Positions 16,367-25,085 of a DNA stretch of 64,000 nt are shown piece after piece. Position 1 is the stretch's first letter; the number at the start of each line of letters is the position of its first letter. The notes under the pieces are model-generated. The model was given only the letters and a program-made list of their open reading frames with translations, did not search any database and was not told the DNA's origin. Source of the DNA: Pseudomonadales bacterium (lineage in GTDB: Bacteria; Pseudomonadota; Gammaproteobacteria; Pseudomonadales; Ketobacteraceae). Made by a program: the position numbers and the translations under genes. The stretch covers positions 1 to 64,000 of the forward strand of contig PAPM01000020.1 in NCBI GenBank assembly GCA_002708905.1, in the 5' to 3' direction.

Positions 16367-17905
16367 TTACAGAACACCTTCCCACAGCGGCGCGGAATCG
16401 GCAAACGGATCGGGATGCAATTGGGAATTTTCGCCGAAGCACATGACATGGCGGTTTTCGTCATCAAACGCGTGCCACTTGCCGACACCATCGGTACTGG
16501 GATCAGAGGACCGGGCAAAGGCGATCCAGCAGTTCTGCACAATGGTGCTGAGCTTGGCGGCGCCGGGATCGGTGCCACACAGGAATTGGCCAGCCGGATT
16601 GTCCGTGCAGCCGAAGATCAGGGGAATGTCGCTGGCATGGCAGGCGCCGAAGCCACCTTTATCCCAATTGAACTGGAACACGAACGCATTGCGATTGTGC
16701 TCGCTGTGGGCCTCCGCAATCCTCAAGGTGGGGATGCGGAACATGCGATCCCCTTCGAAAGCACTGTAGATGTCGGCCAGGGTACTGGTTTCTTTTGCTT
16801 TCTGAACCAGTTTTTCGTAGAGGTTGGCCGCGCGTTCACCCATTCCCGGCACGCTCTTTTCCAGCAACGCTATCAGGTCTGATTTCTCCACTTCATTGAC
16901 GTTGCCGGGGGCAAATAAACCTTCTGTACCCGGTAGGTTCAGGAACAGGTTCCATTCGTCACGGGTGCATCCCACCATGATGGGAATGTCTTTGGCTTCC
17001 CCCTGTTGAATGGCGGACAGGGGTGTCTGGGGCAATATGCAGCCTTCCACCACCGGCAGCAGCACCATACCGGTCTGCCGAACTTCCTGGCTGAACGCCC
17101 CCCGGTTGAAAGACAGCTTGGTGAGTTTGCGCTGGGCTTTCACAATCTGATCCGGGCTCAATTGCCAGAGTTTTTCCGGATTGGCGGGATCGATCTCGGT
17201 AATTTCAAGGAATTTGCGGGCGATCTCGGTGGCTTCACTGCGGGTCAGCACCTGGTCGGCGCCGCCGCTCTGGATAATGGCGCGCTTGAATAAACCCTTG
17301 GCGGCCGGGCTGGCCAGCAAGGTGGCGATGGACATACCCCCGGCGGACTCACCGAACAGGGTCACGTCTTCCGGGTCGCCACCAAAGGCAGCGATATTGT
17401 TCTTAACCCAGCGCAGCGCCTCAATCTGGTCAAGCAGTCCATTGTTGGCGCTGATGTTGTGATCTTCGTGGATCAGGTCGTTGAAATACAGATAACCCAG
17501 TACGCCCAGCCGGTAATTGATGGACACCACCACCACATCCCCGTTCACCGCCAGGTTACGACCGTTGTATATCAATTGGGAGCCTGATCCGGTAAGGAAA
17601 CCGCCACCATGAATCCACACCATTACCGGGCGCTTTTTGTCATCGCAGGACGGTGTCCAGACATTGAGGTAGAGGCAGTCTTCGCTGGTTTGGGTGATAC
17701 CGAACAGTGGAATGTGGTCCTGGGGCGCTGAATCACCGAATCGATCGGCTTTAAAGGGTTCGTCGAAGGGGAGGAGAGGTTCCGGTGCCTTGAATCGGGA
17801 GACCCCGATAGGTTGCTCAGCGTAGGGGATGCCCCTGAACTCCTGATAACCTTCCCGCTGAAGTCCAATGATTTCGCCACAGGGCGTGTTCACACTGACC
17901 GTCAT
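16367..17905 (-). CDS. type-B carboxylesterase/lipase
   Basis: This 512-residue alpha/beta hydrolase belongs to the carboxylesterase type-B family. The nucleophile is S187 in FGESAGGMS. The oxyanion hole is HGGGFLTGS (about 99-107) and SEDCLYLNVW (74-83) is the family signature. The catalytic His is likely the one in GACHASDIPLIFG. No signal peptide is present, so it is probably cytoplasmic. The start ATG has AGGAAA upstream. It is divergent from the flavin oxidoreductase gene, with a shared 165-bp promoter region. The substrate is unknown; a xenobiotic or fatty ester is plausible. Confidence 0.92.
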   Translation of the reverse strand: MTVSVNTPCGEIIGLQREGYQEFRGIPYAEQPIGVSRFKAPEPLLPFDEPFKADRFGDSAPQDHIPLFGITQTSEDCLYLNVWTPSCDDKKRPVMVWIHGGGFLTGSGSQLIYNGRNLAVNGDVVVVSINYRLGVLGYLYFNDLIHEDHNISANNGLLDQIEALRWVKNNIAAFGGDPEDVTLFGESAGGMSIATLLASPAAKGLFKRAIIQSGGADQVLTRSEATEIARKFLEITEIDPANPEKLWQLSPDQIVKAQRKLTKLSFNRGAFSQEVRQTGMVLLPVVEGCILPQTPLSAIQQGEAKDIPIMVGCTRDEWNLFLNLPGTEGLFAPGNVNEVEKSDLIALLEKSVPGMGERAANLYEKLVQKAKETSTLADIYSAFEGDRMFRIPTLRIAEAHSEHNRNAFVFQFNWDKGGFGACHASDIPLIFGCTDNPAGQFLCGTDPGAAKLSTIVQNCWIAFARSSDPSTDGVGKWHAFDDENRHVMCFGENSQLHPDPFADSAPLWEGVL

Positions 17906-18070
17906 AGAGTTTCCTGTATTAAAAAGTGAGTGATCAATAAGGTTTCCTTAATCGCCATAACAGGGTGATTTCGGCAATAATTGCCCTGTAATTGACGTTT
18001 ATCCCCTTTCATCTGGAGAGGGGTTCCCTCCTAAAATATGGCTCCAATCCTTTGCATTAGAGAGACAACC

Positions 18071-19201
18071 ATGAGCCAACAGGCACCGACTCGGTCCGTT
18101 TCCACTTTGTTCCGACCTATTCAGTGCAAAACACTGGAATTGCGCAACCGCATCGTAATGGCCCCAATGACGCGCAATATGTCACCGGGTTATGTGCCCA
18201 ACGACGAAGTGGTAGCTTACTACCGTCGCCGTGCTGAGAACAATGTAGGCCTCATTATTACCGAAGGTACCACCATTGACCAGATTGCATCCAATGGTTA
18301 CGAAGGTGTACCTGCATTTCACGGTGAAGCGGCTTTGGCTGGATGGAAGCAGGTGGTGGACGCAGTACATGCCGCCGGTGGCAAGATTGCGCCCCAGTTA
18401 TGGCATGTGGGGGCGGTGCGTCGCCCGGGGGTGGGTCCGGATCCGGCGGTACCGGGTATGGGGCCATCGGGTATTTCCTCGGCCGGTAAGCGTAAAGCGC
18501 ATGCAATGTCGGAGGAGGAAGTACAAGATTGTATTGATGCTTTTGCCAAGGCGGCTGAAGATGCCGAGCGGATCGGGTTCGACGCCATTGAGCTGCATGG
18601 TGCCCATGGCTATCTGATTGACCAGTTTTTTTGGGAGGTGACCAATGAGCGAACCGACCGTTGGGGTGGATCGTTCGAAAAACGCAGCCAGTTTGCCATT
18701 GATATCCTGCACGCTGTGCGCAAACGCGTCAGTGCGGACTTCCCGGTGATCTTCCGGTTCTCGCAGTGGAAACAGCAGGATTACTCCGCCAAGTTGGTAC
18801 ATTCTCCTGAGCAGCTGGAACAGTTCCTGCTGCCGTTGTCCGAAGCGGGGGTCGATATTTTTCACGCCAGCACGCGTCGATTCTGGGAACCGGAATTTGA
18901 AGGTTCAAACCTGAACCTGGCCGGCTGGACTAAAAAGATTACCGGCAAGCCCACCATCTCCGTCGGCAGTGTGGGCCTGAACGTGGATTTCCTGGATGGC
19001 ACCCTGGCTCCCAAGCCCATGGACAACATCGAGCAACGTGGCATTGATGATTTACTGGAGCGGATGGAAAACGACGAATTCGACATGATTGCCATCGGGC
19101 GGGCCTTGTTGCAGGACCCGGAGTGGGCGACCAAGATTGAACACGGCCGTTTTGATGAGCTGCAGGACTTTGTAAAGGAATCCGTCGCCAAGCTCTACTA
19201 G
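18071..19201 (+). CDS. NADH:flavin oxidoreductase, Old Yellow Enzyme family
   Basis: This 376-residue FMN-dependent TIM-barrel enzyme belongs to the OYE/NADH:flavin oxidoreductase family. The N-terminal block (NRIVMAPMTRNMSPGYVP) binds FMN. IELHGAHGYLIDQFF with the following NERTDRWGGS is the family signature, and DMIAIGRALLQDP lies at the phosphate end. The His-Gly-Ala-His pair fits substrate binding. The ATG at 18071 has AGAGAG upstream. It should reduce activated C=C bonds with NAD(P)H. Its partner across the divergent promoter is the carboxylesterase, so the two may share an inducer. A rho-independent terminator follows. Confidence 0.93.
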   Translation: MSQQAPTRSVSTLFRPIQCKTLELRNRIVMAPMTRNMSPGYVPNDEVVAYYRRRAENNVGLIITEGTTIDQIASNGYEGVPAFHGEAALAGWKQVVDAVHAAGGKIAPQLWHVGAVRRPGVGPDPAVPGMGPSGISSAGKRKAHAMSEEEVQDCIDAFAKAAEDAERIGFDAIELHGAHGYLIDQFFWEVTNERTDRWGGSFEKRSQFAIDILHAVRKRVSADFPVIFRFSQWKQQDYSAKLVHSPEQLEQFLLPLSEAGVDIFHASTRRFWEPEFEGSNLNLAGWTKKITGKPTISVGSVGLNVDFLDGTLAPKPMDNIEQRGIDDLLERMENDEFDMIAIGRALLQDPEWATKIEHGRFDELQDFVKESVAKLY

Positions 19202-19552
19202 TTTGATCTGCTATTTATAAGGGGCCTTAGCGGCCCCTTTTCTGTTTTTGTAGCTAATGTAATCGTTCCAACAGTGATTACTTCAATAGAAAATTCCTGC
19301 GGTTATGCCGATGCATGCGTCCGAGGTGGCCCTTAGCAATGACCCAGACCAATCCCAGGAGTGCCTTGGGTTTGAGCGAAGTGTTGCCAATTCTCCCAGC
19401 CCAAGAGGTCTCCAATACCCGTTTTCCTATGCAAGGAGTGTTCAATAATAGTTTCGCTGTAAATGGTCACTTTGGTTTCCTTACGAGTGAGCGCTTGACA
19501 TGCCAATGCTAGTTTATCCGGGTGCTATAAGTAAAACTATGTTGGCAATGCT
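19202..19552. other. 351-bp gene-free stretch, possible gene relic
   Basis: After the terminator (to 19250) there is no gene I can support. Short open frames of about 60 codons overlap on both strands at 19315-19512; neither has a ribosome-binding site or a recognisable product. It separates the convergent OYE and histidine-kinase genes. Confidence 0.4.
19219..19250 (+). terminator. rho-independent terminator after the OYE gene
   Basis: GGGGCC and GGCCCC form a 6-bp stem with a short loop (TTAGC), followed by TTTTCTGTTTTT. It ends the flavin oxidoreductase transcript. Confidence 0.8.
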
Positions 19553-20854
19553 TCATTTTGAAGGGATAAGAATTTCAATCTCGAGGCCAGGGGAGAGTGG
19601 TTTGAATGTCATCAAACCCGAATATAGACGCACGATGTCCTCGCAAATAGACAATCCTAAACCGCTCCCTTCAATGTGTTCGTCCAGGCGTTGGCCCCGA
19701 TCTTTTAACTGCTCTAATTTATCCCCTGGAATACCCGGGCCATCATCCATCACTCTCAGTTGATAGCGATCATGCTCCTCTTTAATGAACACCTGAATGT
19801 TGGATGCGCCATAACGGCAAGCGTTATCCAGCAGGTTTCCCAATAGCTCCAGCATGTCATCACGATCTTGGGGTAAAATCAGGCCGTCCGCATAGTGCAG
19901 TTGGATATGACAGTGGGGATACAGCTTTTCCATTATTTCCTTAAGCGGTGGTAACTCTTTTGACAGCACGGTGTGACGACCCGGTGAAGATGAGCCGGCG
20001 ATCCGCGCCCGTTTGAGTTCCCGTTCCACCAGTCTTTGTAATTCATTGAGAGCAGACTGGGCCTCTGCCCTTTGTTGTTCGGGAACCTGTTCAATGGTGA
20101 GTTGCAGGCGTTGGAGTGTGCGTTTCATTTCGTGGGCGAGATTGCCCAACGCATTGCGTGATCGGGACACCCTTTGGCCTAACTGCTCCAGCAGTCGCCC
20201 AATTTCGTCAACGAGAGGCTGAATCTCGCTTGGCATGTCCTGTAATTCTTTATCTTCTTCCCCTAGTCGCATGTTATGCAGATGTGTCCTAATGGGATCA
20301 AGGCGAGCAAAGGCTTTGCCCAATAAGCGTTGTTGCAGCCATAACAGCACTAGCAGAGCGAGTGCCAACAATCCCAACACCATCCAGCGGTACTGCTGTT
20401 GGGTTTGCAAAATGGGCGTGATGTCTTCGGCGACCCAAATCGTAACCGATTTCTCCGCTTTGCTGATGCCTTGGGTGAATACCAGCCAGCGCTGCTGATT
20501 CGGGCCATCGGTTTGGTAAGAGGCTGTTTTTCCCGGTGCTACCGATTCCAAATGTGGGGCATAGTCCCACAGGGAGCGGCTGCGAACCTGGGTATTGCTA
20601 TCGAACACAACATAGTAATGACCGGAAAAAACCCGGTCGTAGACGGTTGCCATTGGCCTGCCGGCCAGTACCCACTGAGTGTTCTGCAACGAAAGTGCAG
20701 CCACCAGGCTGTCCGCATCATGTTGCAAACGAGTGGTGATATAGTGCTGTGTAATGCGCTGCAACACCTGGTCACTGATCAGCAGCACACCACCGATGGC
20801 CAGGGCGAAAGTGATCAGGGAATAGCGCTTGATTTGGGATCGTAGGGAATGCAT
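19553..20854 (-). CDS. sensor histidine kinase of the cytochrome/PepSY operon
   Basis: This 433-residue membrane kinase has two transmembrane helices (about 11-30 and 157-174) flanking a periplasmic sensor domain, then a linker, a HisKA-type helix pair and an HATPase domain. The phospho-acceptor is H241 (NLAHEMKRTLQ). The N-box is LLGNLLDNACRYG and the G-boxes are DDGPGIPG and GSGLGLSI. The H-box departs from the usual H-E-x-K-T-P-L: Thr-Pro is replaced by Arg-Thr. The start overlaps the last base of the response-regulator stop. With its regulator, diheme cytochrome and PepSY protein it probably senses a redox, metal or envelope signal. Confidence 0.9.
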   Translation of the reverse strand: MHSLRSQIKRYSLITFALAIGGVLLISDQVLQRITQHYITTRLQHDADSLVAALSLQNTQWVLAGRPMATVYDRVFSGHYYVVFDSNTQVRSRSLWDYAPHLESVAPGKTASYQTDGPNQQRWLVFTQGISKAEKSVTIWVAEDITPILQTQQQYRWMVLGLLALALLVLLWLQQRLLGKAFARLDPIRTHLHNMRLGEEDKELQDMPSEIQPLVDEIGRLLEQLGQRVSRSRNALGNLAHEMKRTLQRLQLTIEQVPEQQRAEAQSALNELQRLVERELKRARIAGSSSPGRHTVLSKELPPLKEIMEKLYPHCHIQLHYADGLILPQDRDDMLELLGNLLDNACRYGASNIQVFIKEEHDRYQLRVMDDGPGIPGDKLEQLKDRGQRLDEHIEGSGLGLSICEDIVRLYSGLMTFKPLSPGLEIEILIPSK

Positions 20855-21516
20855 CAGGGCTGTCGCAACCGATAGCCCTGACCGCGTCGGGTTTCGATGA
20901 ACGATTTACCGAAATATTGACGCAGATGATTGATGTACACCTCAATCACATTGCTGTCACGGATCTGTTCTTCTTCATAGGCCCGCTCACTGAGTACGGT
21001 TTTGGAATGAATTTTGGTGGGGTGCAGCATCATCCAGCGCAGCAGTCGAAACTCAATGGCGGTGAGGTGGATGGTTTCGCCGTTGGCGGTAGTAGCTTGT
21101 TGTCGTTCCGTGTCCAGCGTTACCCCATCCCAGCTTAATTGGTTGCTGCTGACCCCGGCATTGCGACGAATCAGCGCCTCCAATCGCGCCAGCAACTCTT
21201 CTGTATGAAAAGGCTTGCCCAGGTAATCGTCTGCACCGGCTTTCAGCCCATCCACCCGTTCATGCCAGGCATCCCGTGCAGTGAGAATCAGCACCGGCGC
21301 GGACATCCCGTTGTGGCGCCAACCAGTTAACACTTCCAAACCGTTTTTGCCCGGTAAGCCAAGATCCAGGATCACGGCATCAACCGTTTCCTCCTGGCCC
21401 AGGTGAGCTCCGTCTACGCCATTGTAGGCTACTTCCACCACGTATCCCGCCGCTTGTAGTTGCGGCTTCAACTTGGTTACCAGTTCCAGATCATCTTCAA
21501 CCAACAGGATTTTCAA
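20854..21516 (-). CDS. OmpR-family response regulator (PmrA/QseB-like)
   Basis: This 220-residue regulator has an N-terminal receiver (phosphorylation site D51 in VILDLGLPGKNG, acidic pair E7-D8-D9, Lys in LGKPF) and a C-terminal winged helix (about 130-218, ending in RRGQGYRL). It lies between the PepSY gene (4-bp overlap) and the kinase gene. It belongs to the PmrA/QseB group by sequence pattern. A matching tandem-repeat box lies upstream of the first gene of this operon at 22988-23004, so it may autoregulate. Confidence 0.93.
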   Translation of the reverse strand: MKILLVEDDLELVTKLKPQLQAAGYVVEVAYNGVDGAHLGQEETVDAVILDLGLPGKNGLEVLTGWRHNGMSAPVLILTARDAWHERVDGLKAGADDYLGKPFHTEELLARLEALIRRNAGVSSNQLSWDGVTLDTERQQATTANGETIHLTAIEFRLLRWMMLHPTKIHSKTVLSERAYEEEQIRDSNVIEVYINHLRQYFGKSFIETRRGQGYRLRQP

Positions 21517-21824
21517 TGATGATATTCCTCATGGTCGCCCTTCAGAAGAGCTCCAGTGGTGCCATCAAAATAGAACTCGCGGCGTTTACCGTTTTCTTTC
21601 AGCACTTTTATCTCGTAGATCCAGCGCTTATGTTCCCGTTCCAATTCTACGTCGACCACTCGGCCTGACAGCAGTTCCCGATGCCTGTCCAGCAGCTGCT
21701 CCAGCGGAATCAGCTGCTTGCTGTTGATCAGCTGTTGCAGACGTTCGGGGTCATAGTCGCTATCTGCTTTGGCCTGGTTAAAAGTGCTGGCGACCATAAC
21801 CAGGAATAGAAACACGGTCTTCAT
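21513..21824 (-). CDS. periplasmic PepSY-domain protein
   Basis: This 103-residue protein has a signal peptide (about 1-20) followed by a PepSY-like fold. It contains a helix with LQQLINSKQLIPLEQLLD, then a beta region with VVDVELEREHKRWIYEIKVL and a terminal strand with YFDGTTGALL. I chose the ATG at 21824 because AGGTGA lies 6-7 nt upstream and it begins the signal peptide. It overlaps the end of the cytochrome c gene by 47 bp and the start of the response-regulator gene by 4 bp, so it is translationally coupled. PepSY proteins next to two-component systems are common and may modulate the sensor. Confidence 0.88.
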   Translation of the reverse strand: MKTVFLFLVMVASTFNQAKADSDYDPERLQQLINSKQLIPLEQLLDRHRELLSGRVVDVELEREHKRWIYEIKVLKENGKRREFYFDGTTGALLKGDHEEYHH

Positions 21825-22350
21825 CAAAGTCACCTGTGGCGGCATTTTGGTGGCAGGCATTGCAATTGCTGAAGCCTCCTACTTCCGGGTTGTCCTTTAC
21901 CATGCGCATGGGTATTTCGTCATGCTGACGTATAAAGTATGGCAGTTCCGTGATCCTAAGGGGAGCAGTTTGCGTTGATCGCCGCAGCACGCGGTCTCCA
22001 GGCTGTGCACTGTGGGTTACCAGATAGCGGGCAATGATTGCCACCTGTGGTGCTGGTAATTCGGCATTCTCCCCAAAGTGGTCTGACAGGTTCGACATCA
22101 TGGTGGCCCAGGACACAGCCGGCAGCATGCGCGCTGGATAGGCCAGATGACAACCGCCACATTCCTGTTGGTAATCCATCCTGCCTTGCTTGTCGCTCCT
22201 GTATTCCCTGTGTTTTGAGTGTTCATGCTCATCGTGGGATTCATTGACGCTTGCCACCTGGGATTGGCTCATGCCGAACAGCGTCAGCGTTAGTGCAGAG
22301 GCCAGCATGACAAATCCAACTCCCCAGCGGATATTAGCTGATTTGATCAT
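21778..22350 (-). CDS. periplasmic diheme cytochrome c
   Basis: This 190-residue protein has an N-terminal signal anchor (about 8-28), a His-rich stretch (HDEHEHSKHREY) and two c-type heme motifs, CGGCH and CNACH. This is the dihaem cytochrome c (DHC) type, including the C-terminal FDEDRVSIPG pattern. The ATG at 22350 has AGGAGA upstream. It overlaps the cytochrome b gene by 17 bp and the PepSY gene by 47 bp. Cytochrome b, DHC and a two-component pair occur together in clusters with sphaeroides heme protein; no SHP gene is visible here. It should pass electrons from the cytochrome b to an unknown periplasmic acceptor. Confidence 0.9.
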   Translation of the reverse strand: MIKSANIRWGVGFVMLASALTLTLFGMSQSQVASVNESHDEHEHSKHREYRSDKQGRMDYQQECGGCHLAYPARMLPAVSWATMMSNLSDHFGENAELPAPQVAIIARYLVTHSAQPGDRVLRRSTQTAPLRITELPYFIRQHDEIPMRMVKDNPEVGGFSNCNACHQNAATGDFDEDRVSIPGYGRQHF

Positions 22351-22945
22351 GGCGAATATCTCCTGGTTGGGATGTAGGGGCTTCGGCTGGGGTGTCCACA
22401 GATTTGTAGCCATTCCACATGGAGCGGATCAGGTTTTCACGATGTTGCCAGCTGGCGATTAACACCCCGGCGACATGTAACGCAATCAATAGCACCGACA
22501 CATTGGCAAAGAATTCATGCACCTCTTCCAAAGGGTCTTCCGGCAAGCCCGCTAAAAAGGTAGCCGCAAGTGGACCTTCGCCTTCGGTGCCCAACAGGGC
22601 CATTCCGCTGATCACTGTGAATCCAACCACCAGAATCAGGGCGATGATCATGGCGCCACCTGCCGGGTTGTGCCCCAGGTGACGTTTCGCTTTGCCGTTG
22701 AAAATCTGCTTGAGATAGAGAAGTGTTTTGGTGGGGGTAGTAACAAAGCTGCTGAAGCGGGCGTAGCGGGTGCCGATCACCCCCCAGACCAGACGGAATA
22801 CCAGTAGCATGCCAATGCCATAGCCGGCCCAGCTGTGCAGGGTTTCCGGCTCGCCTTCTGTCAGGTAAGCAACGCCAAATAATGTGACCAGTGACCAATG
22901 GAAAACCCTGATCAGTGGGTCCCATATGCGTATTTTATTGTCCAT
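22334..22945 (-). CDS. cytochrome b561/Ni-hydrogenase b-type cytochrome
   Basis: This 203-residue inner-membrane protein has about four transmembrane helices and the start pattern IRIWDPLIRVFHW typical of the Ni_hydr_CYTB family. Candidate heme-ligand histidines lie in HW (helix 1), LHSWAGYG (helix 2) and the last helices (EVHEFF, LIALHVAGVL). It is the first gene of the cytochrome-DHC-PepSY-regulator-kinase operon. GGAGG lies upstream of the ATG at 22945, with a tandem TTAAG box about 45 bp upstream of the start. It probably moves electrons from the quinone pool or cytoplasm to the diheme cytochrome. Confidence 0.92.
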   Translation of the reverse strand: MDNKIRIWDPLIRVFHWSLVTLFGVAYLTEGEPETLHSWAGYGIGMLLVFRLVWGVIGTRYARFSSFVTTPTKTLLYLKQIFNGKAKRHLGHNPAGGAMIIALILVVGFTVISGMALLGTEGEGPLAATFLAGLPEDPLEEVHEFFANVSVLLIALHVAGVLIASWQHRENLIRSMWNGYKSVDTPAEAPTSQPGDIRHDQIS

Positions 22946-22987
22946 AAAGGTTCCTCCAGTAATTTGGAGGCAGTATGAACCGGGCAG

Positions 22988-23004
22988 CTTAATTCAAACT
23001 TAAA
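22988..23004 (-). promoter_or_regulatory. PmrA/QseB-type tandem box upstream of the cytochrome operon
   Basis: On the minus strand the site reads TTTAAG, five bases, ATTAAG, two direct half-sites 11 bp apart. This is the layout bound by PmrA/QseB-type regulators. It lies about 45 bp upstream of the first gene of an operon that encodes such a regulator, consistent with autoregulation. Confidence 0.5.
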
Positions 23005-23021
23005 ATGAAATGGTCAGGTGG

Positions 23022-23387
23022 CTAACCGAAGAAGATACCATGCAGCATTCTTCCCGGTGCCAGCGCTCCCAGGGTGGCGCCAACAGTGCCTAAGTAGGCC
23101 CCCACTGCAAAGAGAATATGCCGGCGCAGATTTTGATTGCGGGCACCCTGAACCGACATCAGCACACAAAAAATTACCCAAAGGGAAAGCAGGTGAATGG
23201 GGCTGTAGCCCCAGAGCAGGTCCATAAAGCCGGTAATCCAGAACGATGAGAGTGCAACCACCAACATGCTCAGCATCCAGCTCCAACCCAGGCGCCGGTG
23301 CATTGATGTGCCTTTTTTGAGCGCAATTTGCAGGCCGCCTGCGACCAGTACCCAACAGGCGGCAGCCAAGTGAATGTAGTCGGCCAT
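23022..23387 (-). CDS. DUF2306-like small integral membrane protein
   Basis: This 121-residue protein has four predicted transmembrane helices, with the HLAAACWVLVAGGLQI helix first. A His-Arg-Arg-Leu-Gly-Trp motif after it is typical of DUF2306/YozB-type membrane proteins. The ATG at 23387 has GGAGG upstream. It lies 29 bp after the oxidoreductase gene on the same strand, so the two are probably cotranscribed and under the PadR regulator. The function is unknown. It is separated from the cytochrome operon by a regulatory gap. Confidence 0.65.
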   Translation of the reverse strand: MADYIHLAAACWVLVAGGLQIALKKGTSMHRRLGWSWMLSMLVVALSSFWITGFMDLLWGYSPIHLLSLWVIFCVLMSVQGARNQNLRRHILFAVGAYLGTVGATLGALAPGRMLHGIFFG

Positions 23388-23416
23388 GGTCGTCCTCCCT
23401 GACGAGATCCGGTGGG

Positions 23417-25042
23417 TTATACGGCCTGAGGCGCAGCGGTGATGGTGGCCGGAGAAGGCTGACGGGCCTCCCATTTTTGCGCCTGCTTGGCAGCGTTGGC
23501 TCCGGATAATATGGCACCCACAAAGCCACCACCGTGACTACCGAAGGCGGATGCCAGGAACAAGCCCGGCACCGATGTGCGGGTGGTCGGCGGCTTGGAT
23601 TGAATAAAGGGGGCGTTCTGGGCAAAGCCGTAGGTCGCTCCCGAGGGCGTGTTCAGGTATTCGTTCATGGTACGGGCGGTGCCCATCTCATGAAAAACGA
23701 TGTGCTGGCCCAAGCCCGGAAATTGCCTGTCCAGATCATTGAGCAGGGCCTTTTCCCAAGCCGCTTTTTTGGCGTAGTAATCCTCTTCCGAAAGATGTTG
23801 CCAATTGTCCATGTCGTCGATGCCGCAGAGCACGGCAAAGTGACGACTCTTGGTGTTCAAACCGGTATCAAGCTTGCTGTAGTCCGTGAACACGTATCCG
23901 GGCATGGTCTGGCCGGGTAATTCAGCAAAGGCGGTTTTAAAATTGGCGTAGTCGTTAAAGTTCTTGCAATGCTCCGGTATCACAAAGGTGGCGTAATCGG
24001 TGACACCGAATTCCCTGGGATCTCGATCCATCCCGACAAACAAAACCCAGAGCGCGGGGGAGAGCGGGCGGCCTTCATAGGGCTGCATAAAGGCCGCTTG
24101 TTTATCCTTGGGTAGCATGGCTTGCAGAATGTTGGGCGCCGCGTTACCGAAGACCAGCGGTGCGTAATCGCTGCGCGGCAGTTTATCCTTGGGGTCCCGT
24201 CGTTTACCGATGGTGAGGTTCTTCTCGTGGGTAACACCCTGCACCCGGCCATGTTCATCCAGCAGGATCTCGGTGACCGTACGCCGGATCAGGGCCTCGC
24301 CACCGTTTTCCTTGATGATATCCACGAGCGCATCGCTTAATTTTTGCGAGCCACCCTTGATGTAGTAGCCGCCTCCCTCGTGGTAGGAGCCCTGGGCAAT
24401 GGCGTAAAACAAGGCGGACAGTTCCTGCGGGCGGTCGCTGTAGTAACCGATGTTGGCTGCCAGGTAAAACTTGATGTCTTCATCGTCGCCAAACAGATCC
24501 TGGAACAGTTGGGACACCGTCATTTTGTTGTACTTGAACATGGCCCTGAATTTCAACGGCATGATGGGACCATTGCGCAGCCACCACCACTTGGTTTTTT
24601 TGGCATTAACGAAGTTGAAAATATTGCTGCGGATTTCGTGGAGAATCTGAAAGTAACGCAGGATACCTCTTTTCTGAGTGGGGAAGAGTCGTAGCGCGGC
24701 CGCCTTGGCCTCGTTCCAGCCTTCCGGCATCACCTGTTGCTGCGGCGAACCGCTTTTCTTCACGGCAAAGAACGTAGGTACCGGCAGGCGCTCCACCCGT
24801 TTATCCAGTTTCAGTTGATGCCAAACCTGCGGCAGCAAATCCAGGTGTCCGAAACCGCAGAGTTCGTGCAGGCCCACTTCGATGTCCAGATGTTTGCGGT
24901 TGTATACCGTAGCCGCGCCGCCGAATTTGTCGTGACGTTCGATCACCAGCACCCGCTTTCCCTGTTGGGCATACAGCGCTCCGGCGGTTAATCCGCCCAG
25001 CCCGGAACCGATTACAATGGCGTCGTAGTGCTGATTACTCAT
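23417..25042 (-). CDS. FAD-dependent phytoene desaturase/retinol saturase-like oxidoreductase
   Basis: This 541-residue flavoprotein has an N-terminal dinucleotide-binding fold (IVIGSGLGGLTAG) followed by LVIERHDKFGGAAT. A C-terminal FAD-binding segment (PGLFLASAFGSHGGGFVGA) completes the CrtI/phytoene-desaturase superfamily pattern. The length and the HLDIEVGLHELCGFG region resemble all-trans-retinol saturase-like proteins more than carotenoid CrtI. No carotenoid genes are nearby. The ATG at 25042 has AGGAGA upstream. It is divergent from padR-like 25176-25733, with repeated operator-like sites between, so it is probably repressed by that protein. The substrate is unknown. Confidence 0.88.
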   Translation of the reverse strand: MSNQHYDAIVIGSGLGGLTAGALYAQQGKRVLVIERHDKFGGAATVYNRKHLDIEVGLHELCGFGHLDLLPQVWHQLKLDKRVERLPVPTFFAVKKSGSPQQQVMPEGWNEAKAAALRLFPTQKRGILRYFQILHEIRSNIFNFVNAKKTKWWWLRNGPIMPLKFRAMFKYNKMTVSQLFQDLFGDDEDIKFYLAANIGYYSDRPQELSALFYAIAQGSYHEGGGYYIKGGSQKLSDALVDIIKENGGEALIRRTVTEILLDEHGRVQGVTHEKNLTIGKRRDPKDKLPRSDYAPLVFGNAAPNILQAMLPKDKQAAFMQPYEGRPLSPALWVLFVGMDRDPREFGVTDYATFVIPEHCKNFNDYANFKTAFAELPGQTMPGYVFTDYSKLDTGLNTKSRHFAVLCGIDDMDNWQHLSEEDYYAKKAAWEKALLNDLDRQFPGLGQHIVFHEMGTARTMNEYLNTPSGATYGFAQNAPFIQSKPPTTRTSVPGLFLASAFGSHGGGFVGAILSGANAAKQAQKWEARQPSPATITAAPQAV

Positions 25043-25085
25043 TCCGGGTCTCCTTGTTTTCCACCAGTCTCTCATTCGTTAGATG

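Noticed and set aside
16300-16578. Longer N-terminus for RapA
   Set aside because: The upstream codons overlap the esterase gene and read as low-quality Pro/Arg-rich sequence; the known RapA start is at 16299.
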